A DNA stretch of 64,000 nt from the NCBI GenBank assembly GCA_029959085.1, contig JARWIR010000016.1:8787441-8851440 (forward strand), in the 5' to 3' direction. How positions within the stretch are numbered: position 1 is the first letter of the stretch; each line of letters starts with the position of its first letter. The notes under the pieces are model-generated. The model was given only the letters and a program-made list of their open reading frames with translations. It did not search any database and had not been told where the DNA came from. Shown piece by piece: positions 22,471 through 34,232 of this stretch. The position numbers were made by a program, and so were the translations under genes. Origin of the DNA: Nemophila menziesii (taxonomy: Eukaryota; Streptophyta; Magnoliopsida; Boraginales; Hydrophyllaceae).

Positions 22471-23434
22471 CTGCTAAATTATGCAAATGTAAAGGAAAAC
22501 AACATTAAAATTCTACTTACTATATCAACCTATTTTTCTTTCCATCACATTTGAGGTGTTTTTTTTTTTTTTGACATTAATATCTTTGAACATTATTAAT
22601 TAATATTTAAATAATTAGAAATATTTAATATATTTAATATTAGAAATATTTTTAAAAAATATAATTATTTATTTATATCTTATTTTAAAATAAATTATTA
22701 TCTTTTATTCAAATTAAAGGTCAAAACCCATAAAAAAAATTAAATAAAAAAATATATAAACGATAACATTATAAAATTAGGTGATACGCAGTTTAACTAA
22801 AGAAAAAAAGATTCAACTGCAACCTAATCTATTCACTTTTACAATTTTTTAAAATTATGAATTTAAAGTTAAATTACTGTATTATAATTTTACACAAAAC
22901 TCGCAATGATGACCGTTGGAAGCCTTTTAACGTATATAAAGAGTGATGCGCTGAGAATAGCGTACAAATATCGTGACTGTTGGAGTGAGCAATTTGCTCT
23001 TAACTGAATTTTTTTTAAAACTGTTTTGCAGTAAATATCCATTTGGCACAACTTCTGGAGATAGTTTTAATCATGCAAGAATTTAGTGTTTTACATATAA
23101 TTCAGTTTTATTCTAGTTCTTTGTTAAAGTTAACTGTGCTGGCATAGAATGTTGGTAGTGTATGTTTGTTCGTGATGTTGGTATAGATGTTGCTATTTTT
23201 GAAGGGTGCTAGAAAATTAAGTTATGTGACTGTCCATTTTAATTAATTGGAAATAGGAAGGAACGGATTGGAAAAAAATTGATTTTTTTAGGAATGGAAT
23301 TCCAGAATGTACTGGAAATTCGAAAATTTTGGTCCAGAATAGTCGAAAGTTTTGGTTTGGTGACTTTTATTGGGGTTATGTTAGACATTTGTTGCAAAAC
23401 AATTCAAAAAATGCAGTATAAAACCAAATTGCTC
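22471..23434. other. AT-rich intergenic sequence
   Basis: No coding signal is seen. Poly(T) followed by gac at 22559-22575 looks like another minus-strand LINE tail, but I could not find a target duplication. Confidence 0.35.
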
Positions 23435-24375
23435 GCTCCAACTAGGGGTGAGCAAAACGAAACCGAAAACCGAACCGATCCGAAAACCGAGAAAACCAAA
23501 CCGAAAAAACCAAAAACCGCCAAAACCGTTCGGTTCGGTATAAGCTTTTTAAAAAACCAAAAAAGTTCGGTTCGGTACGGTTTTTCTATGCTAAACCGAA
23601 CCGAAAAACCGAACAAAAAAAAATACAAAAACTAAGACGTTCTTGAATCTAATTTATATTCTTGAAGATATTATGACAATGGTATAGAAAATAGAGTAAA
23701 TATTGAAAACAAAAAATGTCATAATATGCAACATATTTTTACATAAGTCATTAATCGATATATTTTAAAATTCCTTTGTTTATTAATATTTGTTGAAGAT
23801 AAAGCATAAACATTAAATTTTATAAATATTACTTTAAAATTAAATGTTTAAGACTAATATATAATATTTGAGTTCCAACATGCAATTTCCTACATGGGTC
23901 AATAACATGAAAATCAAACACTTCATATATGGAAGATAAAATGTCTCATGTAAACGCCCTTAAAATCTATCCACCTATCTTTTTTTTTGTCAATAAAATA
24001 GTCTAACATTGATGTCTGGTACAACCCAAATAAACATTATTGATACAAGCATAGAACTCAACTAACGACCTAGTAGGACAATTAGATACGTCTAGATTAA
24101 GTCTGGCACTTTTAGCAAGGTTATCCGCCACTCCGTTAAATTTCCTTCTAATATGGTTAATCTTTCATTCCAAGAATCTCCCTATCGAATCAAACACACA
24201 CCAAAACCGAAAAAAACCGAACCGAACATATAGCAAACCGAAAACCGATAAAACCGAATCGATAAAAACCGTTCGATTCGGTACCGGCACCTTTAAAAAC
24301 CGAATCATTCGGTTTCGGTTTCGGTTACGGCTAAAAACTGAGCCAAACCGAACCGTGTTCACCCCTAGCTCCAAC
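23435..24375. mobile_element. hAT-superfamily MITE with perfect 8-bp TSD
   Basis: The element at 23443-24367 starts TAGGGGTGAGCAAAACGAAA and ends with the inverted GTGTTCACCCCTA. It is flanked by the 8-bp direct repeat GCTCCAAC at 23435-23442 and 24368-24375, which is diagnostic for hAT. Subterminal regions are runs of accgaaccg / cggttcggt. No transposase is present. It was later hit by a LINE tail at 23980-24176. Confidence 0.9.
23970..24186 (-). mobile_element. 5'-truncated LINE tail nested in the hAT MITE
   Basis: Poly(T) at 23980-23988 followed by gtca, and on the minus strand an RNase H tail containing RRKFNGVADNLAKSARL (with the terminal catalytic D). Flanks tccacctatc (23970-23979) and tctccctatc (24177-24186) form a slightly decayed target duplication. 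Confidence 0.75.
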
Positions 24376-25190
24376 AGTCACGTTAAATCATGGGACCCAC
24401 AAAACTCACACGACATCCCTTCCCCATATACGCTACTTTCAGCGCATCAATTCTCATACAGTAGGCTTCTGACGGTCATAAATTGGCCATTGTAGAATTT
24501 GCATAAAAATATAATAAACATCACGACTATAATTATAGTTAAATCAGATAATTTTGAAAAATTGTAAAAGTTACCTTAATTTGGGTTCTTCGATTGTTAA
24601 TGGCGTAACCAAGCCGGGTTGATGATGGTGGAGAATGGTCCACGAGTGGCGACGGTTCTCTTGTGCAATAAAGCGGCTTGCTGGGAAGGTGAGACCTGAG
24701 TGTGAAATGATTTATTTTTGTTTTGTTTTCCAATGCAACTTTGAAGTGATGGGTTTTAGGTTTCATCATGTTTCATAGTTTTTATTCTTTTAGAACATAA
24801 AAAAAATTCATTATTTTTCAACATTTATTTTTTCTTTTCTTTTTTTAATCTAAAATTTTTTCAAGTTTCCGGTTGTATACTTTATTCTATCTTATTATTT
24901 TATTTAATGTTTGGAATGTTAATAGGAAAAAACATCGGATTGAAAAATCAAAAATTTCAAAAATTTATATGTAGTTCAAATTTTGATCCGTTTTATTTCA
25001 AGTTTTCAAACATTAAAAATCTATTCTAAAATCAAAAATCAAAAATTTAGCATAGTTATTAATTATAATTTATTGAAAGCTTTATAGACTTATTTTATGT
25101 AACGAGAAACAAAATTGGATAAAATGATTTCTAAAATTAAATGTCGATGGAATATGGAATGGGGGTTGAAAATGAGCTTATATAGCTTCC
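24376..25190. other. Intergenic, AT-rich
   Basis: No gene recognised. A short open stretch on the minus strand (24539-24769) has no visible domain and is not called. Confidence 0.35.
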
Positions 25191-25199
25191 AAATTCATT

Positions 25200-25700
25200 A
25201 AGATTTCTTTAGGTTTAAGAAAATAGGTTTTAAATGAGACCAACTCATTTCTATTTTAACCAGATTTCTGGTTCAAACCACGACAGGTGCAAATGTCATA
25301 ACGTCTTTGTCTTAACTTCGAATTGAGTGTGTCACTTGCCGCACGACCCTGACTTCAAGCTATTTCCAACCAAAAAGAAATCATTTCGAAAGCTCTCACC
25401 AAAAAGTCGCAGTGACAGAAACATTAAGGTGCAAGAATTCTCCAGAAAAAACTCTAACTCTCCACAATGGCTCTAAGCTCGAATTCCGCCTTGAATTGGG
25501 GTATCTCTTTATTTTTTAACTTCTCCTCTTCATCTTGGACCCTTATATCAATCATGTACGTAAAACTTACACACTAAACACACGATTAAAGCACAAAAAA
25601 ATCTATAAATATTAATAAGTCCAAAACCAGGGGTAAAAGTGAAATATAGCAAATATTAAGGAAAAATTCCTCACTTAGGCCCAATAAACTCCCAGAATAA
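25200..25700 (-). mobile_element. Degenerate gypsy-type LTR fragment
   Basis: The sequence around 25560-25660 (taaacacacgattaaagcacaaaaa, gggtaaaagtgaaatatagc) resembles the minus-strand LTR region at 56740-56820. No ends or target duplication are seen. Confidence 0.4.
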
Positions 25701-26390
25701 TGTCTTCATTGTCTTGTGAACAGATTTATTCGTCACAAACAGAGAGGCAACAAAAAATTTAATAACAATACCAGATTATTTTTCCTCTAAAATTTTCACT
25801 CTTTAATTTTAGAAAAAGTTTCATCCTTAGTTTTTAATAAGAAAAAGTCCAAACCATTTTACTGAAATCATCCAAAATAGACAGAAAATATTTAAATTTC
25901 CAAGTAAATCATACCTTTCTTCGGCTTTATCCAGGAGTTCTTTAGGTCATAACTTGATGTCCTCAATCAATGCATGTCTGACCTTATGGCGAGATATCAA
26001 CGCCTTCATCTTTCTTTACGATACAACAAAGTCAATTTTTCCATCATAGACTGATATCTCAAAACGAGTTATAGCCATCAAGTTAGTACAAGAAAAATAT
26101 ATATAGATTTGTACTAACAGTCAAGAAGAAACTTCAAAGTAAAAAATACTTTTAAATCACAAGTTAATAAACCCTTAAGATCTCGGATACTAAACATTTT
26201 CCAAAGAGATCTAAGAATGCGAAAACCTTTTGAAAACCTTTAAAGAGTTTCAAGAAACCAGAAAGACCAAAAACTTAACTCATAAAAATAAAGGAGCTAA
26301 ACCGGTTTCACATCTAGATCATCAAACCTTAGTAGAGTTGAAAATACCATACATATGTAAGAGATTTAAATAAGCCCCAATACCACTATT
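25700..26390 (-). pseudogene. Decayed copia gag and leader
   Basis: In the minus strand around 25900-26060 the fragments DGKIDFVVS, MKALISRHKVRHALIED and PKELLDKAEE can be pieced together from one region with stops. They resemble the copia gag N-terminal segment (DG..F..W...M...L...). A leader-like region and a PBS (26375-26388) follow toward higher coordinates, as expected for a minus-strand copia. Confidence 0.45.
26375..26388 (-). promoter_or_regulatory. Copia primer binding site (minus strand)
   Basis: The minus strand reads TGGTATTGGGGC, a mutated form of the initiator-tRNA PBS TGGTATCAGAGC, next to the LTR end at 26391. Confidence 0.5.
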
Positions 26391-27000
26391 GTAAAACCGT
26401 TAGATTTAGTTTTGAGTTTCAAGCATTTTCAGAAAATATTTAAGAATAGCAAATAAAGAACACAGACATTTTATTGTAGTCCGACAAAAGTCTACATCCA
26501 CGTTGGCCTCCAGTGAGAGAAACGCCTCCACTATAATGTTGTCGTTTATAGATTACAATTGTTCCTCAAAAGTATTAAATGAATCTCAAGTTAATCGCTA
26601 ATCTAAACCACTCAAGCCAACTACGTTGACCAACTTAACAAGTATCAAGATGATTCTTGTTATATTTAGAATAATCTAGCTTTTACAAGAGATTTCACTA
26701 TCTAATCTATCCAGGATATAAAACCATAGGCTTTACTTCTGAGATCTGAGAGAGAAGACTAAAAAATGAGAGAATAACAGAACAAGCCAAAAGCTGAAGA
26801 AACATGCCTTATATATAGGGGTGGTAGGGTTTTAATCCGAGTCGTCTAAAATGATAAGGATCAACGGCTGAAGCGCATCCCGTGTTTCCTTAATAAAATG
26901 CTATCGTTATGGACTCAGGTCCAATAGCCCATAAGTGCCCACATGTACCTAGATTTTAATGAAACACGCTTTGAACTGGCTCAAACTAAATACCTAAACA

Positions 27001-27005
<5 letters not shown>
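26391..27005 (-). mobile_element. Copia LTR, minus strand
   Basis: It begins TGTAAAACCGTTAGATTTAG on the plus strand, directly behind the PBS, and contains a TATA-like block (tatatatagggg, about 26811) in the expected place. It ends in the AC-rich run near 27005. Domain order (LTR, PBS, gag toward lower coordinates) is consistent. Confidence 0.55.
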
Positions 27006-27043
<38 letters not shown>

Positions 27044-27125
27044 CATATATCTCAGGAGGTATAGAAAGCGGTCAGGATCTGTTTTAAACAAAAAATGTGT
27101 TACAAGGGACGGTCCAGATCTTTCG
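27005..27125. repeat. (AC)n/(AT)n microsatellite plus short dispersed repeat
   Basis: About 15 AC units and a short AT run precede ggaggtatagaaagcggtc and aaacaaaaaatgtgttacaa, ending ggtccagatctttcgatta. The same arrangement (AT/GT microsatellite, then ggggtataaagaggggtctg, caaaaaatatgcca, gatccagatcgatctatta) recurs at 42567-42760. Confidence 0.6.
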
Positions 27126-27214
27126 ATTATTTAAAAAAATGCCAAAAATATCCCTACTATATATAAACTATGAAAAAAAAAATCTAAACTTAACACACTA
27201 CACTCTATAACCTA

Positions 27215-27305
27215 GTTCTGATTTACCTGGGAATATACATAGGGAGGCGTGTATATCACCATGGGATTAGTCGTGGTACACGCAAGCTAGCCCGAATCAC
27301 CGACG
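27215..27305 (+). mobile_element. 3' part of a SINE resembling Au SINE
   Basis: The text gggattagtcgtggtacacg and caagctagcccgaatcacc closely follows the 3' end of plant Au SINEs as I remember it. The box A/B half is not seen. Confidence 0.55.
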
Positions 27306-27325
27306 TAAAAAAACACTCTAACCAC

Positions 27326-27450
27326 TAGGGTTGTAAACGAGCCGAGCCGAATACTTGATGTACAGGATTGCTTGTTTGATTTTTCGAGCCGAGCTCAAAT
27401 TTAAACGAGCCGTGCCGAGCCAAGCTCAAATTTAGACGAGCCAAGCCCGA
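27326..27450. mobile_element. One-ended hAT-like fragment
   Basis: It starts TAGGGTTGTAAACGAGCCGA, like the MITE at 228, and continues in gagccgagctcaaattt words. No right end is found. Confidence 0.45.
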
Positions 27451-27929
27451 GTTTCCAGTGATCCAAATTATAAATGTTAGAAATTGTTTGTTTAACTCAT
27501 AGAACAATCTTTTTTAGAGTCAATCACGAGTTTCTCATGAACAATTTGTTTTTTATTGTTGAAATGAGACTTTCATGAGTGTGTGGTATGGAAATTTGAA
27601 ATATTACATTAATAAGAAAATAAATGTCTAATGAAATTAAAACTAAGTCAAGATGACATTTGTAAGCTGATAACCCAAAAGTATATCTCATTATTCCTAT
27701 AGTGTAATTTTGGCATAAGCTGATAACACAAGTTTGTTTATTTATTTTTGTGTGCACCTCTAAGTGATGAGCTTCTGTAAATTCTTCCATGTAGTGAAAA
27801 AATTGTTTGATTATGGTGATATGCACATTGGACATGATCTGGTATGTTAAGTGAAATAACACTGGTGATTTGTAGGTAAATTCTGGGCTATATAGTGGAA
27901 TTTTTGCATAAATCAATGAGTAATAGCTT

Positions 27930-28430
27930 TATATTCACATAATATAGGGACTTAAAGTTCAATATTTGCATTTTAGGGACTTATAGTGCAATATCCGCTT
28001 GATATGGGATCTTAAAGTTTAATTTTGCAAGAACTTATACTGCATTTTTTGTCGAATATAGTGGCTTAAAGTGCAATTTTGTTTAAATATAAGGAATTAA
28101 GTGCAATTTGCATTTAATGTAGGGATTTATAGTATTTTTTATACATGGACTTATTTTCCAACATTTTCTTAATATATAAGGACTTAAAGTTTAATTTTGC
28201 ATAAAAAAGGGGACCTATAGAGCAATTAAGCCAATATATAGTTTATTTTCATAGTTTAAGGACATGTAGGGTTGTTTTTGCAAAATATAGGGCCCTATAG
28301 TGCAATTACATCACTATATAAGGTATTTCGCATAGTATAAGGACCTCTGTACAATTTTGGCTAATATAGGGAGTGAAAGGGAAATTTTAGTTAATATAGG
28401 GATCGAGCATACGGGTTTACACATTTTCGA
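27930..28430. repeat. Degenerate tandem array, about 35-40 bp unit
   Basis: About 13 units contain tatagggacttaaagtgcaat or atagggacctatagtgcaa, with tttgcata spacers. Copies are strongly diverged. No coding frame is kept. Confidence 0.65.
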
Positions 28431-29490
28431 GTATATGAGTTATACATATTTTTAAGTATATTCTTTTGTTTTCTATTTGCAAAGATACAGTTCACTTTTC
28501 TCTGAGTGCTCAATTTATATTAACTTAGAGATTAGGAAGAATCGTCACAACCTCTACATTCTTCTTTTTGTTTGGATCAAAATTCTCACCACCAAAATCA
28601 AAAGATAAGGATCAAAATGAAAGATAAGGAATAAACTGTCAAAATTTAAGATAAATCTGGGACCAAATAAATTACTTCCTGTTTGGATAGAGAAAAGATT
28701 GTTATAAAGTTAACACTTTTTGTCCAGAAAATAGCATGTCAGATGTTAGTAAAATTAGGTTTAGATAAGAATAGCCGAGGATGGTGGATATATCTAATGA
28801 GTATGATATCTGTTGATCTTAATGGAGTCTACTCCTGAAGACTCAATGGAAAAATACTTTAGTAATAGAAACTAATGTGTATCATATATAAATTATATAC
28901 TAATTTTCTACAGTTTTTAAATTAATAGGTTGTCGTTTAGGTTCCTCGCATTGGAAAATATTTGTATGTTGACACATCGACATTATGTAGAATTATGAGA
29001 GAAATGTATAGATACACATAGGACATGGTAATTATATGTATTGATATATTTTCATCATTTTCATTAGCTAATTTTTACAAATAAATATAATGATTCCCCT
29101 TCTTTTATATAATTCAATAATGAATTTTGCACAATCTATTATAATTTTTTAAGTTCATTTTAGCCCAAGTACCTTCAGGTACGGGGCATTTTTGTGTGTA
29201 TGTATAAGTCCAACACAAGTTGTTAATAAAAATACTAATTACGATTTATGAAAAGGCAAATGGTTAAGCAAGAGTGAAGATTGGTACAACATAGGTTATT
29301 GAAAGTGTAAAGGTATCCATAGTTGAAAAGTTAATAACTTATTATACTTGTCCTTTCGGTAACTTGGAAGGCCAACTTCATCTTATCTTGAAAAAGGAAA
29401 TATTTTCATAAACGTAGTAGAACCCTCGTTTGAATTACTTTCACTTCGACCAATTATCCTCAATTAACCGGTTCATATGAAACAACACTA
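28431..29490. other. AT-rich intergenic sequence
   Basis: No gene, repeat array or element end could be recognised. Confidence 0.35.
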
Positions 29491-29795
29491 TTTTAATTAT
29501 GAAGGGAAGCTGGAATTGATCCTTCATCACTATTAACTGTACAAGGAAAAGTATGTTGGGATCTTTATATTGATGGTCTAGTCCTTAGTTCAGATGGTCT
29601 AGTGCTTGATTCTTTAGGTGTTGCCATCAAGGTAAAAATATATGTTATGGTTTTTCATTTAATTAGGATTTCATGATTAATGTTATTAATTACACTTCCA
29701 GGCCGCTTTGATCAATACTGGGATACCAAAAGTTGAAATTGCGGGAGGTAGATGTGAGTGATGAAAGAGTATCATGAGCAATTTCCTAACAAAAT
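29491..29795 (+). pseudogene. Fragment of exosome subunit RRP42 (EXOSC7-like) with an intron
   Basis: Exon-like segment 1 (to 29631) encodes PSSLLTVQGKVCWDLYIDGL, VLSSDGLVLDSLGVAIK and ends at a GTAAAA donor. A 70-bp intron ends CTTCCAG at 29701. Segment 2 encodes AALINTGIPKVEIAG, then one frame over EVDVSDERVS. These match the plant RNase PH-like exosome core subunit RRP42 (VCWDLYIDGLV-SSDGN, AALSNTAIP-V, EVDVSDEEF). RRP42 is a non-catalytic ring subunit of the RNA exosome. Here there is a one-base deletion before PSSLL, a shift after KVEIAG and a stop soon after, and no other exons lie nearby. The kept intron shows a genomic duplicate. Confidence 0.75.
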
Positions 29796-30641
29796 TTCTT
29801 TAAGTGTTTTAGTTTTCTGATATCAATTGCTATCGAGGTGTAACTTGTACTATATACACACAACTTGTTAATCAAGTCCTGATAACAGCAAAGCCCATGG
29901 AAAGGAGATTCATATGGTGAAGTCAATCAAAACTTCTACAACTCCTGTAATGGATACTAGAGGACTTTACTAGAGTGGATGTGGGAGAAGCTAATCAAAC
30001 CTGGCTTAATCCAATAGTTAAAAGGAAAGATGAGGATAGTTTTGCTCAAATCTATATACTACGGCGAGATGAGGTTTACATAAGGAGACATCATCTACAA
30101 TAACATCATTAGTAAGTTCAACACATGGTATTACAAATAGTTACAATGAAAAAAGCTATATGAATTGGTAATTTATAACTCTAACACAAAAACTCGTTTA
30201 CAAGAAATAATTCGTGTATTAGGAAGTTCTTTATCTTGAGCGTGGAACTAAAACTCAACCATACTAGATAAAACAAAGTGGGAACACTAGAGGTTGGGGG
30301 ATAAAGACTTGACTACAAATGTAAGAAAAGGAAAGAATAAATTTGCATGAGCTGGGAGATAATTGTACAGTTATAAGCATACATGCTAATCAATATAGAA
30401 ATAAGGGGTTAAAGGAGGGAGTTTTCACTGGTCAAGAAATCCGACATCTATATATTTGAAGTATATTAGCATTATACATACTCAATACTCGCTACTACAC
30501 TCCCATCCATATATCCTTATCACCTATTTACTACACAAATCAAGGGTAAGGAATTTTTTATTGTGTTTTATTTGTATAAACCAGTATAACAATATAAAAC
30601 CTAATGCAAAAATAAAATAAAACATATATAAATATATAACT
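29796..30641. other. Unassigned sequence between the RRP42 fragment and the copia relic
   Basis: No gene recognised. Short open stretches around 29940-30100 contain stops in all frames. Confidence 0.35.
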
Positions 30642-31160
30642 TTACTTGTCGAGACTCGGGATTAGGGGAGTCAAGCATATAAACACAAATTCATTCATTT
30701 CTTTCTCTATTACACTTTTTGTAAGTACTATGGTCATTACATTCATCTTAGATAGATTGTCGTAGAGGTACCATTTTTCTACATACATTTTGTTCTTAGT
30801 TAATGAAAACTTATCAACTACAAATACAAGTTTAAACCCAGCCTTTCTAAGCAAGGAACCAGCAACTAATTGTTTGCTAATGTGTGTATAACCGAGGACA
30901 TTGTCCAACGTCATCTCTTTCCCGGAGGTCATCTTTAGCACAATCTTTCTAGTACCTTGAACCTTTGATGTGACCGAATTTTCCATATACAAGATTTCTT
31001 CATTTGTAACTTTCTTGTAGGTTTTGAACACAGATTTGTCCGAGCACACATGTCGGGTTGCTCCAGTGTCTATCAACCATGTCCTTGGGTTGTTGATAAG
31101 GTTAACTTTTGAGACTGTTGCTGCCAGGTTCAAATCGTCAATGCCTACAGATATCTCATT
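30642..31160 (-). pseudogene. Copia protease relic (Tnt1/SIRE-like)
   Basis: The minus-strand translation contains the aspartic-protease motif TWLIDTGATRHVCSDKSVF, then ILYMENSVTSKVQGTRKI and LDNVLGYTHISKQLVAGSLL, the usual stretch between copia protease and integrase. About 160 codons are open. The integrase and reverse transcriptase that should follow at lower coordinates are absent, and no LTR was found. Confidence 0.8.
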
Positions 31161-31539
31161 CCAATTATTTTCATTCTTTCCAATTTACTATTTTTTCTTT
31201 TTACCTTTATTACCTTACCAAAAAGTAACAATCTAACTACTAATAAGATTGCAGATAATAATAGGTACAAGAAAAGGAACATGGAATAACTTGAATTATA
31301 GATTTTATAGGAGTTTCTTTATCTCCTTCATAAAATAGTTTGGTATACCAATTGTTACATTTTTCATAATTCTTTCAATCATCCATTCTAGGAATTTTGT
31401 TTTGGACCTGCCCCAATAAGAAGGTAAACCTAATATTTTCCTATATTTTCAAGATGATGCATTGTAATAAGTTTTGTAATATTTTAAGCAATATTTGGAA
31501 ATGTATCTTTCTATAAATAACACCAATTTTATTAAGGTT
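31161..31539. other. Unassigned AT-rich stretch
   Basis: Nothing recognised. Confidence 0.35.
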
Positions 31540-31652
31540 TATAATTTGTTCAGATGCCAGGGAGTAATTATGTATACATCTAGATATTGTTCAAATTCTT
31601 TGGTATTAAATTTTAAAATAAAAAGGGCTATTATCCCAAAAAAAGGATGATT

Positions 31653-32803
31653 GACCAATGGGGTCTTAGAGATAAACTTTATGCCACATATGAAACTTGA
31701 TAATATATTCTTCTTTAAAGAGGCCACTACCAAATCTTAATGGATGACCAAATACTAAAATACCCTTATACAAAACAAAAAACACTAAAAGACAAAAAAC
31801 AACATGTTGAGTATTAGTACTATTCATCTTTAGCCACTACCCACCACCGGCACTGCCACCACTGCTATACTTAAAGATTTTACAAAATACTCAGAAAAAA
31901 AAACTAAATATCGGAATAAATCTGAGTAACGAAAAAACCGAGTATCCAAAAAAACACTAAGTATTGAAAAAAACAACACGGAGTATTGGAAAATTTCTTT
32001 GAGTACTCAAATAAAAGTCGGAGTATTCAGTGAAAACACTGAGTATTATAAAAAAACGCTAAATACAACATAAAAATACATAATTATAGTTTTTTAATGA
32101 AAAATTACATATGAAAATACATTAACTAACAAGTTACACTATAAAATAAAATAAACAAAAAGGAAAACATTACATTCAAATTTAGCAGTGAAAGAAAAAG
32201 AAAAAGAAAAAAGGCGGTTGAAGAAAAAGGAAAAAACAAATCAGAGAAAAACTTCAGCTGGCGATGGTCGTGGTAGAGCTGGTGAAGAAGCTTCACCTGA
32301 GGTGGAACGTCGCCGTTCGTGAGTAGTAGACGCTGAGCTACGGTTTCCTTGTGCAGCAGAGCGAAGAGATGATTGCACACACGACTTGAGCTCGAGCACC
32401 TCCAATGGCCACCTGCGTCATGAGCTCCAAACCAGATATCGTCGGAGAAGAAGAACGGTCGAAGTTGGATCTGTTCTTGGATAAGCTAAAGCCATGTATA
32501 TACCTTCTTCTCGGGGCCATGGACGGACATTCTTCTCGAGGCCATAGACGGGACTTTTTCTCGAGGTCATGGACGGATAATCTTCGAAGCACAGCGTTCG
32601 AATCCATGCAACCTATTTCTTGTTGGAGCTGTGGTGGCTTCTAACGGCTGGAAGTCGTGCTCGAAGCTCCTTCAATAGCCACCTGCTGCTCGAAGCTCGA
32701 AATGGCCACGCCTGGAGCTCGAAAATGGAAGGACATGAGCTTAACATAATGGAGATTCGAAAATTATAGGAAAAAAGAGAGAAGAAGAAGAAGAAGAAGA
32801 AGA

Positions 32804-32895
<92 letters not shown>

Positions 32896-32918
32896 CAACT
32901 ACGGAAATATATGTAGTT

Positions 32919-32976
<58 letters not shown>

Positions 32977-33128
32977 GAGTAATTAGAGGATATAAATAGG
33001 TTTTTTTAATATTAATTTAATATAAAAAAATGTAGTCTTATTTGATAAAAAATCAATATTATAGGAGTACTTGGGTCTTAGGGGTATCTTTAAGACCCAT
33101 AGAATAAAAATCCTACAAAAAGACCAAT
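31653..33128. mobile_element. Non-autonomous element with GA/TA microsatellites (copy 1)
   Basis: The left end GGGGTCTTAGAGATAAAC (31660) and the near-right-end inverted AAGATACCCCTAAGACCC share GGGTCTTA-type ends. Flanks carry gaccaat at 31653-31659 and 33122-33128. The interior has an array of gagtattgaaaaaa-type words (31870-32060), a GC-richer pseudo-exonic core (32250-32750), (GAA)n/(GA)n at 32780-32892 and (TA)n at 32928-32972. Short open frames in the core are repeat-derived. A related copy lies inverted at 51150-52690; the copy at 58320 came with the block duplication. Confidence 0.6.
32780..32972. repeat. Microsatellites (GAA)n, (GA)n and (TA)n
   Basis: A short GAA run, then about 45 GA units, a 40-bp spacer, then about 22 TA units. 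Confidence 0.95.
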
Positions 33129-33489
33129 TTAATGCAATGTATAAGATTGTTATTTACTTTACTTTTCATAAAAGCATTAAGGGTTTGTTTGGATATAGAG
33201 GGGATTACTTAGTAATTGATAGGAAATCATAGGAAAAGGGGATGAAGGTATTTAATCTTGTTTGGATTGTGTAAAAAAAAATATTAGTAAATAATTATTT
33301 GACTTTTGTATTTAAATTTTATAAGTAATGAAATAGGAAAAGATTATTTTATAACTAAATTACTTTTGTACCCCTAATAAAATAGATTATAAATAGAATA
33401 TAAGGGTAATAAAAATATTTTACCATTAAAATTAACTCCTTCTTTCTAATAACACCAAATTGAAAGGATAGGATATAAAAGATTAAAAG

Positions 33490-34232
33490 GTACAGTTCTG
33501 GAGGTTGGGAAAAGAAAATTGTGACAAATTATATACTTATCATCATTTGGAACATATGGAAAGCAAAAATGAAAGCTATACATGAAAACACAAGACTAGA
33601 TGTCGATCACATTATTCAAGTAACAAATAAGCTTATGAGAGAACTACACGGGAATGAATGGACCACTAAGGATCTCCATACGAATAATTGTTTACTTATC
33701 CCGAAACCGCAAGATTCTGTTTTTCAACACACTGAAGACATTATTTACTCATTCGATGCATCTTTTACTACTAAATATGAACTCACAGGAATAGGAATCG
33801 CAGTCACAGACAGGCGAACGGGAGAGATAAAAGAAAATTTCAAAACTGCTAGGTGCAATACAATATTGGAAGGCGAAGCGCTTGCAGTGCTGGAAGCCGT
33901 TCAAATAGCTACCAGAAACAAGGACAACTCGAAGGCAATACTTTCGGATAACCTTGAATTAATACAAGGTATCAGCCAAATGCCAACGGCAAGATGGACC
34001 ATTCAACCAATCCTTCGCCTTATTAGGCAGAGAATGGAAGAAGCACGATCGATATCCTTTCGGCATATACCGCGAAGGATGAACAGTCTTGCGGACCGTC
34101 TTGCGCAACTCGTTAGGCACAGGGGCAGTTTACAAAGCGACGATATTTCTACGGTAACCGGGAATTTCAGTCGTATGGGAGTAGGATAAGATCGAGGGGT
34201 ATTAGTTTTCTTTACTTTGTCCAAAAAAAAAA
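33490..34232 (+). mobile_element. 5'-truncated LINE 3' end
   Basis: It contains the RNase H reading frame at 33521-34189, a short 3' UTR ending TTTGTCC and a poly(A) tract at 34223-34232. The 5' border is approximate and the target duplication is not clear. Confidence 0.7.
33521..34189 (+). CDS. LINE-derived RNase H domain, intact open frame of 222 codons
   Basis: The frame holds the end of LINE ORF2: IIIWNIWKAKMKA (typical of the segment before RNase H), then an RNase H domain with its acidic residues: D in YSFDASF (about residue 79), E in ILEGEALAVLEAV (about 117), D in LSDNLELIQG (about 143) and D in NSLADRLAQL (about 196). It is open from Met to stop without damage, unlike the other LINE pieces here, but lacks reverse transcriptase and endonuclease. 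An independent host function cannot be claimed; the truncated LINE context suggests a young dead copy whose frame has not yet decayed. Confidence 0.7.
   Translation: MTNYILIIIWNIWKAKMKAIHENTRLDVDHIIQVTNKLMRELHGNEWTTKDLHTNNCLLIPKPQDSVFQHTEDIIYSFDASFTTKYELTGIGIAVTDRRTGEIKENFKTARCNTILEGEALAVLEAVQIATRNKDNSKAILSDNLELIQGISQMPTARWTIQPILRLIRQRMEEARSISFRHIPRRMNSLADRLAQLVRHRGSLQSDDISTVTGNFSRMGVG

Noticed and set aside
27524..27916. 130-codon minus-strand open frame
   Set aside because: Low-complexity composition and no paralogue or domain; it sits between repeat fragments. I could not support it as a gene.
32126..32644. Several overlapping open frames of 79-89 codons
   Set aside because: They fall in the repeat core of a non-autonomous element, disagree between the 31-kb and 58-kb copies, and carry no domain.
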